Shown here: in pieces, positions 55,260 through 64,000 of the stretch | Numbering within the stretch: position 1 is the first letter of the stretch | How the letters are laid out: each line of letters starts with the position of its first letter | Assembly: GCA_030295235.1 (NCBI GenBank) | Contig: AP026141.1 | Location: 620,001 to 684,000 of the forward strand | Direction: 5' to 3' | DNA from: Fistulifera solaris | Taxonomy: Eukaryota > Bacillariophyta > Bacillariophyceae > Naviculales > Stauroneidaceae | DNA length: 64,000 nt | Position numbers and translations under genes: made by a program | The notes under the pieces: generated by a model | The model's database searches: none | The model's input: the letters and a program-made list of their open reading frames with translations, nothing else | What the model was told of the DNA's origin: nothing

Positions 55260-57143
55260 CTAAAGCTCTTCGGCTATTGCGTCCATCCCTCCCGACGAAA
55301 AATTCAATTTGACAACGACATACAACACAAACAAGATAACACAAGACATCCCCAGCAACCATTGCTCCAGGGTAATGCTCTCTTCTACGGCATTGTCAAA
55401 TCCGCGGGCCCGTACGTGGTCTGGGTCGTTGCTGTCAAACACCGAGACTATAACTTCACCATGTTCTGTCAATTTCATCCCCACTTCAACTTGTCTTTGT
55501 ACAGGTGTCGTTTGATCAGCCTTTATGCGCCGCAACAAGAAAGAAAACTCATTCAATACAACAAACAACTCTTCTTCCGGTACGTATTCTACCGCCAAGA
55601 CAGTGACACCGGCCTGTTGAGCTTTGGCTACATCAAATAACATACTACCCATGGCCGGTAAAGGACTGTCGCGGGGAATCAATTCACAAAAGACGTGTTG
55701 GTTCGGATCAAAGGCAATGATTTGTTGAGGACTCCCTCGTAAAACAATATCCGCATTCATACTTTGCAATACACCCAAAGGATACGGAGTCGTATCTAAC
55801 ATGAGGGCACTTTCCAACGCGTGCGGGGGAATTTTCCGGGACAGCCACGCGGCTTGAATGGCACATCCTTGTGCGACGGCACTGACCGGATGGACTGCTG
55901 TACTTAATTCGTCAATATGTGGAAAGGCGTCGCGTAGCATGCGGCGTAGGGCGGGGACGCGGGTGGCACCGCCAATCAGCACCACTTCATGGATGGGGGC
56001 ATCCGATGAAAGCGCTTGATCCAACACAGACCGGGCACGGTGCAACAACGGTGCAATGCACGAATCCAACTCTGCTCGAGTTAAAGACATGGATGATCCT
56101 TGCCATTGGATGGTCGTGCTTTCATTTCCGGTCAATGCTTCTTTGGCTTGTTGACAAGCACGGAGGAAAGGTCGTTTTTGTATGGGATCTTCATCTGTAA
56201 ATTCCGTTTGATCTCTTTGCACTAAATACCGGAGGATAGCTTCGTCCATATCATCTCCTCCCAATTGTCCATCTCCTCGTGTGGTTTCGACCTGAAATCG
56301 CGAACTGGGATCATCACGATAAGTAGATTCTCTAGTGTCTCTACGATGCGGAGGATGAAGTAAAGCCACAGTAATATCGGTTGTTCCGCCTCCCATGTCA
56401 AAAACCAATATTCGTGTCCCGCCGCGCTCTTCTGCAAGATCCTGGGTCTTCACGGCGCGCTTTCCCACAAACAATCCGTACGCCATTGCTGCTGCTGTGC
56501 TTTCCGTCACGGTCGAAACATGTCCCGTAAATCCGGCCCGCTTCGCAGCTTCCATCATGCCGTGTCGTTGCAACGATGTATACCGAGCAGGGACTCCCAA
56601 CACTACATTTCGACACGATCCGTTTCCGGGTGTTTGCAAGTGCTTCTTGGAAGCGTGTAATCGGATGTAGTCATCGGCTTCCAAACGAAGTCGTTGCAGT
56701 ACGAGCGCAACCGCATCGATCCACTTCAAAGTGCAATAGTCGTCGCTATAAGCTCCTTGTGGATCTTGTGCGAAATTTCGCTTCAAATTGGGAATGAAGC
56801 AATAGTCGCTGCTATTATCATGCCTGTTGTTGCCTGCTTCGTGCAATCGCTTCCATGCTGGGTATCCGATGATGCATTTCTCTTTTAAATCGTCGCAAAA
56901 TCGTTCTGTATCTTCGCTTTTCGTTACATTTTTCCGCACACCGAGCTGTGTCGGAACGATGCGTCCCTGTTTCCTTCTTTCGGGGATCGCCGAAGCCAGA
57001 CGCATCCATTTGGGGCCTCCGCGCGTTGCGTCGTAGACTGCAACACTGCAATGCGTCGTACCGAAATCAATACCAATCCAAATACTGTCGTCGTCGTGTT
57101 GAAATGAAGTTGTAAGTTTTGCGGTAGGAATGTTGATTGTCAT
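55260..57143 (-). CDS. Hsp70-like protein with C-terminal membrane anchor
   Basis: Intact frame of about 627 residues from ATG 57143. The Hsp70 ATPase domain is complete: phosphate loop 1 IGIDFGTTHCSVAVYD, GVPARYTSLQRHGMMEAA, loop 2 ILVFDMGGGTTDITVALL, and the adenosine motif VVLIGGATRVPALRRML. After it lies a short beta-type substrate-binding segment (about 150 residues). There is no helical lid and no EEVD or HDEL tail. Instead the chain ends with a single hydrophobic helix (WLLGMSCVILFVLYVVVKL) and a 16-residue polar tail. No N-terminal signal is seen, so it is probably a tail-anchored cytosolic-facing chaperone relative (inference). It is distant from canonical Hsp70. Confidence 0.87.
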   Translation of the reverse strand: MTINIPTAKLTTSFQHDDDSIWIGIDFGTTHCSVAVYDATRGGPKWMRLASAIPERRKQGRIVPTQLGVRKNVTKSEDTERFCDDLKEKCIIGYPAWKRLHEAGNNRHDNSSDYCFIPNLKRNFAQDPQGAYSDDYCTLKWIDAVALVLQRLRLEADDYIRLHASKKHLQTPGNGSCRNVVLGVPARYTSLQRHGMMEAAKRAGFTGHVSTVTESTAAAMAYGLFVGKRAVKTQDLAEERGGTRILVFDMGGGTTDITVALLHPPHRRDTRESTYRDDPSSRFQVETTRGDGQLGGDDMDEAILRYLVQRDQTEFTDEDPIQKRPFLRACQQAKEALTGNESTTIQWQGSSMSLTRAELDSCIAPLLHRARSVLDQALSSDAPIHEVVLIGGATRVPALRRMLRDAFPHIDELSTAVHPVSAVAQGCAIQAAWLSRKIPPHALESALMLDTTPYPLGVLQSMNADIVLRGSPQQIIAFDPNQHVFCELIPRDSPLPAMGSMLFDVAKAQQAGVTVLAVEYVPEEELFVVLNEFSFLLRRIKADQTTPVQRQVEVGMKLTEHGEVIVSVFDSNDPDHVRARGFDNAVEESITLEQWLLGMSCVILFVLYVVVKLNFSSGGMDAIAEEL

Positions 57144-57569
57144 GATTATTGTTGAAACGTAGATGGTCAATAAAAAAAAGAAAGATGGGCAGAAATTACA
57201 GAGGGAAGAAGTAGTGAAGTTTCGGCGGTAAGATGGACCGTTACATGCGTGATAGTGCGTTTTTAATTGTCAAAAATAAGAGTTAATGAATCAAAGATGC
57301 TTCAGCTCGAGGCAATCAAATGCAATTGCCAGGATATACCTGGTACTTGTACTACGTTATCAGTCGTTCGTAAAGTAAAATTAATCGTTATTACACCGTC
57401 GTCACCATCGTCGTTTATTAGTCGCTTGTTGCGTGTAAATCAGACCGTATAAGGTTACAAGTTTTACACCTGTGAGTCTACACGTCATAAAGGCTTTTCG
57501 ACGTAAGAAATAATCAAGTCACTTTGCGCATATGCTGTAAATGGTCAATGCAGATAGCAGATATCAGAT
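57144..57569. other. Intergenic spacer
   Basis: Upstream of the Hsp70-like gene. No gene recognised. Confidence 0.4.
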
Positions 57570-57965
57570 AGCAGCTAAAGAAAACGATCGGAGGTTTAGG
57601 GTGTTGTGGTCTTGGTCGCCGAAATCATTATTCATGACTCATGACGGAAAGGTAGTCGTGGAAAAGTTGAGACTACACTTTGGGCTGATAGTCAATACGA
57701 AATGCAACGATGATTTTTACTTCGCAAGGATTATCGACGTAAACATCAAGGCATGTATTGCAATTATTCTAGAGAGTAGTGACATCGAGTTAGAAACAAA
57801 TGTAGATATCCGCAATGGAATAACGGTTGGAGGTTTTGGTTACAGTCTGGCTCGATAAAATCTTGGTTCATGACTGAAATGCAGTCTTGATGAAAGGTCG
57901 TCGACACGGTGGATCTATATATACCAAAGTAAACACAAAAATGCATCGGTCCGAAAGGTTTTCGA
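57570..57965. repeat. Two diverged copies of the satellite-related repeat
   Basis: First copy about 57570-57760: ATTCATGACTCATGACGGAA, GTCGTGGAAAAGTTGAGACT, ACACTTTGGGCTGATAGTCA. Second copy about 57810-57965: GGTTCATGACTGAAATGCAG then TCTTGATGAAAGG. Both align block by block with the copy at 47.6 kb and, more weakly, with the 33-35 kb array. Open frames across them are not conserved. Confidence 0.6.
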
Positions 57966-58256
57966 CGTCCATCAAAGAAGCCAATTTTTGAAACATTTTG
58001 CTATTCTTTCGAAACAGGACTATTTCGGAAGTAAAGTGCTTGTCTTTGGATGTGGGTCCAGGCTTTCTTCTAATTTTGATGAAAACGTTTTTTATGATTT
58101 TTCAGTTTTCTGATTAGGTCTGATGCATCGGTGAAAATGCGCCAAGAAAAGAATTCAGTGAATGCTATATTACGTCTTCTAAAATGAGGCAAAAGGAATT
58201 AAATGATCATTTTGTTTCTTGAATGAATAATTGTATAATCAAAATCTTCATCAAGT
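57966..58256. other. Intergenic spacer
   Basis: 3' flank of the small plastid-type gene. Nothing recognised. Confidence 0.4.
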
Positions 58257-58711
58257 TCAGAGCACAGTAGTCATAGGAGGTATCGCGTCGATCCAGTATT
58301 GCATTTGAAAGTGCTCGAGTGTATCAATGACCATAGTCCCATCAGGCATGACAACGTAGCCGTATCCGAAAGCATTCAGCAGAGCACCCGAAACCGCCAC
58401 CACGGCGAGTAGAACGAACCCAAACAAGGACGAGTCCGCCAAGAAGAAGGATATCGCCATTTTTCGCTGATATGCTTTCTCGTGACTAACTTTTTGTTCT
58501 CGCTTGTATTGATTAAGTCATTCTTCTTTGTAGACGGCATGGCTTCTTCGATTGCGGTCGGTTGTTTCACGAAGCACTTCGTGGGTGGACCCATTTTGGC
58601 AGAACGCAGCGGTGGTGAAATAATGTGAAAGCTTTGAATCACCGTGGGCAAGCCGAGCACTGCTACCAGCGCCCATACTTTCAGAAAACGATGAAGAGGA
58701 TAGAGAGGCAT
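58257..58711 (-). CDS. Small membrane protein with plastid-type leader
   Basis: Not recognised. ATG 58711 opens a signal peptide (VWALVAVLGLPTVIQSFHI) with a QSF motif that could serve as the plastid signal, then a basic linker. A base is missing in the T run 58460-58464; adding it joins RKHISEK to MAISFFLADSSLFGFVLLAV, a membrane helix followed by GYGYVVMPDGTMVIDTLEHF. About 150 residues. The second part also starts with ATG 58460, so a 67-residue protein is a less likely alternative. Plastid localisation is an inference from the leader. Confidence 0.62.
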
Positions 58712-59263
58712 GTTTTGAAAAGGGATCGAAGGATATCACTGTGAGAAGAATGACAAAAGAGGCAAAAGAATACTCGTATAATTCTTCTGTTTGACATTCT
58801 TTTTCTCCGCAGTTGTTCTGCCTTCCGTCTTGACACCGTGCAAAGATCCATGATCCAAATTATTATTCGTTCGGTATAGACAGAATTCATACTGTTTGTC
58901 CTATGATGCGCAGCACTATTTATTTTACTCCGTACTATGCTAATCGCACTACTTTTCCTTCAACCGGTATTCAACATTGAAGGAGGAAAAGGAGGACGAA
59001 AACGTCCACAAAAAATCCTTCAAAAACGGCTCGCGTCGAAATCAACACCGGAGGCCGTGCAGTGTGCTATAAAACGCTGTCAATAAGGAAAATCGTGCAA
59101 TAGACGATGATTATGAAGACTATCATAATCACTCCAGCTGAACATGCAATCACTCACTACTGGATATGTAAACCTTTGTTACATCGTCACGGAAGCGCGC
59201 CAATTCAGTGAAAGCGTGATGGCATCACTCTCGCCTTGAAGATCAGCATCCACCACAATCTCC
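58712..59263. other. Intergenic spacer
   Basis: Between the small plastid-type gene and the 3' end of the first GRDP-like gene. No gene recognised. Confidence 0.4.
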
Positions 59264-60963
59264 TCACCCGCAGCCGCAGCCACCTCCCCCGCAAGCACAG
59301 CCCCCACCGGTTCCACTAAAAACATATACCCCGCCATATTTCACGTGAGCAGGCGTACGAGTTTTCTTGATATAACTGCAATTGTTTTCAACCTACGTGA
59401 GTCAACTTATTTATCAAAGGACACGCGCCACCAACAAATTTACATTAATCTTACCCTGAACAATCTGCTGCATCACAGACTTCACCAAGTGAATAACCCC
59501 CGGTCGACTTGGTGTCATCCAGAACACAATCCAATGGGAAAGGCTTTGATTTTCTTACAGTTGCTGGATCGCCGACACAAAGTCTTTTGTAAGGCCCGCT
59601 GGCATTGTACTGTACCCAAGCGAAGTTTTGACAGGCACGCAACTTTTGCAAGGCTTCTACAAGTCGAGCGCGTTCGGTTGTCTCAACAGCAGTCGGCTTT
59701 CGAAAACACGAACAGCAGTTGCGCACATCGTGTTCGTGCAATTTGCGTTCTGCCATGCGAGCATTCACTTTCAATTTCCGCAACAGAATCTGGTAGGCTT
59801 CTAAAGTACAGAGCGAGTAGTACCCCTCACCGAGCGACGTTTTCCCAAACACGTATCCATTTTTCTTTAAGTGCACACCACTTCGAGTCACAGCAATAAA
59901 TGCTCTCGCCATTTCACCGGGGACCTGCCCGAATCGGGGGTTGACCCAAGGTTGGTCCCTTAAAACATCTAAAGGACGCGGCGTCTGGATATCATCGACA
60001 GATGAAGCCCTGGAAATTGGTTTAGACGCATCGATGAGCAACGTTTCGGTTGATAAATCCTCGTTTGGATCCGGAAAAGTGAAATTTAAGCAATAGTACT
60101 CCGCGGGTGGTTCTCCGTGATACAAAGCGACATCGTTTGAGTTGATGTACGGCTCCTTATATGATTGTTGCCAAGCTTCGCTGGTTTGATGAAAAGCCAT
60201 CTCTAAGTTACTTCCAGAAGATCGGTCATTTAGGGAATCGTCATGATTCAGAAAGGATCCTCGAATACGAATGCAGTCAGCTTCATATTTCGCAATCGAG
60301 TACAAAATGTGAGTGTGCCACATTAGATCAATGTCGTAGGTCGGGACAATCATGCAGTCACTGCCACGTTCGCGATGAAACGATTTTGATAACAGGAGAA
60401 ACTTTTGATAGCGTTCGATTGCGTGTTGTAAGAAAGTATCATGCTTGAATTTTTTGTCCGAGACTTGCCACAAAAATTTCTTTTGTTCGTTGACGGATGC
60501 TATGAGATAAAAACCATCCATATCGCAAACTGATTCGGTGATCGGCATATCAGTTAATGCATCTTCTAGGGGCAGAAAGAATGGCTCACCGGGGAAGCGA
60601 AGATCCCATTCGACACGCGTTTCTAGCGCTTTGTTTGTTGTGTCTTCCTTGATTTGAAAGAGAAACGGTGGGCAAGACTCTTCAATCGAATCATCTTGAA
60701 ACTGTTGCAAGAGATACTTCCGGTAAGGACCTGGCGCTAAACGATGACAATGAGAGACCCACGCAACATCAGGGAGGAGGGACAAGCATGCAGGATGCAT
60801 TGCTGCGGTGTATATCAGCGAGCAGCGGCAACCAGCAATTAAGGTAGCGATCGACTGTCAATTGCGTGATCGGTGCCGTCATAACACCCATTCGGTGAAG
60901 CTTCTCGAGAAACTCAACATGCTTTCTTGATTCAATCAGAAGATTGCAGGAAAAGGGCTCCAT
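59264..60963 (-). CDS. Glycine-rich domain-containing (DUF1399/GRDP-like) protein, copy 1
   Basis: DUF1399 repeats are visible: LNCWLPLLADIHRSNASCML, DVAWVSHCHRLAPGPYRKYL and DIDLMWHTHILYSIAKYEAD, the paired WxxHxH-type motifs of plant GRDP proteins, whose biochemical role is not established. Main exon 59455-60963; a 139-bp GT-AG intron (59316-59454) leads to a short last exon (59264-59315) encoding a Gly/Cys tail (GTGGGCACGGGGCGCG). The frame is interrupted at CCC TGA T (CCC 60772-60774, TGA 60769-60771). The upstream frame from ATG 60963 ends there and the next frame continues with DVAWVSHC. The same break is present in copy 2. ATG 60800 in the second frame is an alternative start that would lose a conserved segment. 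About 515 residues if read through. Confidence 0.82.
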
Positions 60964-61499
60964 AATTCATTCAATAAGGTGTGGTAGGAAGATTAAATGC
61001 TGAATGAAAGTTTTGCATCGAATGAAAGAAAAATGGCTTATTTTCTGTCCGTGCATTAACGAAAAATAATATGCTGATGGATTTAGTGAGACTTGTGCAT
61101 TTTCATGCAGCTTCCGAGTGTTCAAGCATTCGAATTCCGATGGAAGAAAGATGAGATGGATAAATGCCGAAATTTTCCATTCATAATCTTATCGATCTGT
61201 CTGTGGTAGTATCATCGGGCAAATTTGTACTTTGCCCAGGCATCATGGTTCGAGGACTCGCTCAATCGGTCAAATATAACGATAGAGGTTGCTTTTTCCA
61301 GAACTTGCTCATTCTCTTCCGGTTGTTTTGCTCTTTATTTGTTGGGGGCAGAATCGTTTTCACTTTAGCTTGAAGCTGCACAAGCATGTAGTTCGTGACT
61401 CACGCACGCACGCACGAATGACTGTGCTTTACAAAAATAATGGGAAAACCTCAAAATTTCTTCGTCGCGTGCATGAACAATATAATACTCTGATTCATA
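60964..61499. other. Spacer between GRDP-like genes
   Basis: Upstream of copy 1. A plus-strand open frame (61164-61373) has no resemblance to known families. Confidence 0.4.
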
Positions 61500-61665
61500 A
61501 ACGATCCTCGAATACGTATACAATCCGCTTCATTATCCGCAATCGAATGCAGAATGTTAGTATGCCACATTAGATCAATGTTGTATTTCAAGACGATCAT
61601 GCAGTCACTGAAACGTTCGCGAGGAAACGTTTCTCACAACAAGAAAAAACTTTCTATAGCGTGTG
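61500..61665 (-). pseudogene. Relic fragment of a third GRDP-like copy
   Basis: On the minus strand this stretch matches the region around 62722-62900 in copy 2 (TGCCACATTAGATCAATG, GATCATGCAGTCACTG, ACGTTCGCG, GATCCTCGAATACG) with many substitutions and small gaps. It would encode the LMWHTNILHSIADNEADC segment of the family. It has no frame of useful length and sits between the two intact copies, so it is probably the remnant of a third duplicate. Confidence 0.7.
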
Positions 61666-61684
61666 ATGGTGTTACTGGTTAGGA

Positions 61685-63429
61685 TTAGAATCCACAGCAA
61701 CCACAGCCACCACAGTCGCCAATTGTTCCAGAGCAATCAATGCTGACCTTAACACTGCTGCGACAACAAATAAGCGCATTACAATTAGTTCAAAACGAAT
61801 AGTTTCGAAAAGCTTCATATTCCGTGTTTGTACTCACCCACCACAACCTGCCGCATCACACACGTCCCCAAGAGTCAATCCGTTTATGGTTTCTCGTTCG
61901 CTCATGACTCTCAGGACACAGTCTAATGGGAAAGGTCGGCTTGTCACAATTCGTGTAGACGGCTGCTTAACATAACAAAGATTCTGGTATGGACCTGACG
62001 CCTTTTCTTGAATCAGCACAAACTGTTTTGCCTTTCGCACGGTTTGTAACTCTTTCTCCCAAGAGGCAGTACGTGCTAGTGCTGCTTCAGTTGGCGTTCG
62101 GAAACATTGACAGGTTTGCATATAGTGAAAAGAGAGTCTGGCTTCTATATCACTTTCCTTGCGTTGCAACTTTTCCTTCAGAATTCGGTATGCTTCTTGC
62201 GTACAAAGTGAATAGTAGCCCGAACCATTCGAAGTTTCCCCAAATACGTAACCATCTTTTTCAAATACTCGCCAATCTTGGAAACACGAACGAAGGCCTT
62301 TTCTGTGGTGCCAGGAACAAGGTTATTGTCCGGTTTTACCCAACGTATGTTCATGAATTCTTCCAATGGCGTTGATGGCGTCAATTCGTATACAACAGGT
62401 ACCGGTTCTTCAGACATAGCTTCGTTTGAAATAGAAATAGAGGTAGACGTTTCGTTTGATTCTCTTTTTCTCTCGGTCAAAGAAACGAACAGCTTGGACT
62501 CGGTTTCTCCCGACATCAAATTCATGTTCTTCGCACAGCAAGTCGCATCAACAATGGAATAATAATCAGCCGGCGGCTCCCCGCGATACAAAGCGACATC
62601 GCTCGAGTTGATGTACGGCTCCTTATATGATTGTTGCCAAGCTTCGCTGGTTTGTTGAAAAGCCATTTCTAAATTGCTTCCAGAAGATCGGTCATTTAGG
62701 GAATCGTCATGATTCAGAAAGGATCCTCGAATACGAATGCAATCAGCTTCATATTTCGCAATTGAATGCAGAATGTGAGTGTGCCACATTAGATCAATGT
62801 CGTAGGTCGGGACAATCATGCAGTCACTGCCACGTTCGCGATGAAACGATTTTGATAACAGGAGAAACTTTTGATAGCGTTCGATTGCGTGTTGTAAGAA
62901 AGTATCATGCTTGAATTTTCTGTCCGAGACTTGCCACAAAAACTTCTTTTGCTCGTTGACGGATGCTATGAGATAAAAACCGTCCATGTCGCAAACTGAT
63001 TCGGTGATCGGCATATCAGTTAATGCATCTTCTAGGGGCAGAAAGAATGGCTCACCGGGGAAGCGAAGATCCCATTCGACACGCGTTTCTAGCGCTTTGT
63101 TTGTTGTGTCTTCCTTGATTTGAAAGAGAAACGGTGGGCAAGACTCTTCAATCGAATCATCTTGAAACTGTTGCAAGAGATACTTCCGGTAAGGACCTGG
63201 CGCTAAACGATGACAATGAGAGACCCACGAAACATCAGGGAGGAGGGATGAGCATACAGGATGCATTGCTGCGGTGTATATCAGCGAGCAGCGGCAACCA
63301 GCAATTAAGGTAGCGATCGACTGTCAATTGCGTGATCGGTGCCGTCATAACACCCATTCGGTGAAGCTTTTCGAGAAACTCAACATGCTTTCTTGATTCA
63401 ATCAGAAGATTGCAGGAAAAGGGCTCCAT
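61685..63429 (-). CDS. Glycine-rich domain-containing (DUF1399/GRDP-like) protein, copy 2
   Basis: Paralog of copy 1. From ATG 63429 to about 62575 it is almost identical to copy 1, including the CCC TGA T interruption (CCC 63238-63240, TGA 63235-63237). Beyond GEPPADYY the two diverge strongly: the linker differs and the C-terminal domain keeps only motifs (DGYVFGETSNGSGYYSLCTQ, KASGPYQNLCYV, PFPLDCVL, LGDVCDAAGCG). One base is missing in 62257-62261. The intron 61758-61837 (GTGAGT...) ends in a tandem CAGCAG acceptor. The last exon encodes DCSGTIGDCGGCGCCGF, a Gly/Cys tail like copy 1 but different in sequence. Function unknown; about 550 residues. Confidence 0.82.
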
Positions 63430-63630
63430 AATTCATGCAATAAGTTTTCGTCGTAGTGCGCAGGCGTTGCGAGAGGTAGGAAGATAAGCTATTGAATGAA
63501 CGTTCCGCATCAAAGAAAGACAAGATAGAGCTTATAGCTTATTTATTCTTATTATATTTATTTCGCATTTTTTCTTCTTTCGCTTTGCTCGTCTGTCTGG
63601 CACTGCGGTGCGGAGAAGAAGAATCAATCG
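63430..63630. other. Divergent spacer
   Basis: Between GRDP-like copy 2 (minus) and the partial hydrolase gene (plus). Presumably holds both promoters. Confidence 0.4.
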
Positions 63631-64000
63631 TTGAAAGATCGCCTCGCTCGCATCATCGTCGTATTATTATTGTTTGCTTCTATAGCGAATACCTTCCCTT
63701 CGTTACAAGTACCCATGTTACCTTCTCATTTACAACTATCATCTTCAAAACAACCACATCAAAATCAACATCACCCTCATGAATTCATTCCGACGCATCC
63801 GCTGGGACTGACGGGCGTTATTTGTCAATCTTTCACTTTACAATTGTCGCGGACACCGCGACGGCTGCAATACACACTCTATCGACCGCGACACTTGCTA
63901 TTAGGACCGCCTCCACTGATCGGTATTGCCGGAGGTCCGGGATTACCCTGTCAGTACTTGTCGTCGCTGGTGCATACAATCGAAGATAGAGCCATCGTGT
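63631..64000 (+). CDS. Alpha/beta hydrolase (prolyl-iminopeptidase-like), 5' part, runs off the window
   Basis: A frame is open from about 63600 to the window end. It has a hydrophobic leader (IIVVLLLFASIANTFPS), a Gln/His-rich linker, and PLIGIAGGPGLPCQYLSSL near the edge, which matches the HGGPG oxyanion-hole region of prolyl aminopeptidase-type alpha/beta hydrolases (Ala replaces His). No in-frame ATG precedes the leader; the first in-frame ATG is near 63716 (MLPSHLQ). A frameshift or an upstream exon may hide the true start. The catalytic residues lie outside the window, so activity cannot be judged. Confidence 0.55.
   Translation, partial: MKDRLARIIVVLLLFASIANTFPSLQVPMLPSHLQLSSSKQPHQNQHHPHEFIPTHPLGLTGVICQSFTLQLSRTPRRLQYTLYRPRHLLLGPPPLIGIAGGPGLPCQYLSSLVHTIEDRAIV

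Overview
This is a gene-dense nuclear window from a photosynthetic stramenopile, most likely a pennate diatom. The evidence is threefold. Several genes start with a secretory signal peptide that runs into an 'xSAF'-type plastid motif (SSSAF, SVSAF, SASAF, CAAF), as in nuclear-encoded proteins of secondary red plastids. Introns are few and short (about 80-260 bp, GT-AG). The genes are a eukaryotic household set (COG3, ALIX, V-ATPase E, NSUN5, AlaRS) mixed with plastid membrane proteins. I cannot name the species from sequence alone.

Layout. 1-8.1 kb: a 208-bp repeat array, then two tandem SLC13/SAC1-like transporters carrying RCK_C repeats and an ACT domain. 9-19.3 kb: V-ATPase subunit E, a membrane-anchored PH-like protein, NSUN5/Rcm1 rRNA methyltransferase, COG3, and an ALIX-like BRO1 protein ending in a UBA domain. 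20.7-33 kb: a UreD-UreF fusion, a two-helix coiled-coil membrane protein, a palindromic repeat array, a CNMT/CFA-type methyltransferase, a five-exon secreted protein of unknown function, and alanyl-tRNA synthetase. 33.3-37 kb: a satellite array of about 0.2-kb units and a minisatellite, with one small tail-anchored protein between them. 37.3-40.8 kb: a small hypothetical gene and an FAD oxidase-CFA synthase fusion. 41.3-48.9 kb: a cluster of probable plastid proteins (two paralogous tandem-domain proteins, a CNNM/CorC transporter, a DUF4079 protein). 49-57.2 kb: secretory or membrane proteins (sulfotransferase-like protein, prolyl hydroxylase with ankyrin repeats, M6 peptidase, membrane-anchored Hsp70). 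57.2-64 kb: dispersed repeats, a small plastid-type protein, two tandem DUF1399/GRDP-like genes, and the start of an alpha/beta hydrolase.

More than half of the coding genes are interrupted by single-base frameshifts. Nearly all lie in homopolymer runs, and changing the run by one base restores a family-consistent reading frame. I treat these as probable assembly or sequencing errors and give whole-gene spans with the break positions. One frameshift is different: it is shared by both GRDP-like paralogs at a CCC-TGA-T site and could be biological.

No single multi-gene novel system stands out. The most interesting content is unusual domain fusions (ACT inside an SLC13 transporter, UreD-UreF, ALIX-UBA, prolyl hydroxylase-ankyrin, Hsp70 with a C-terminal membrane anchor), the CCC-TGA frameshift, and two repeat families that recur at several loci in the window.
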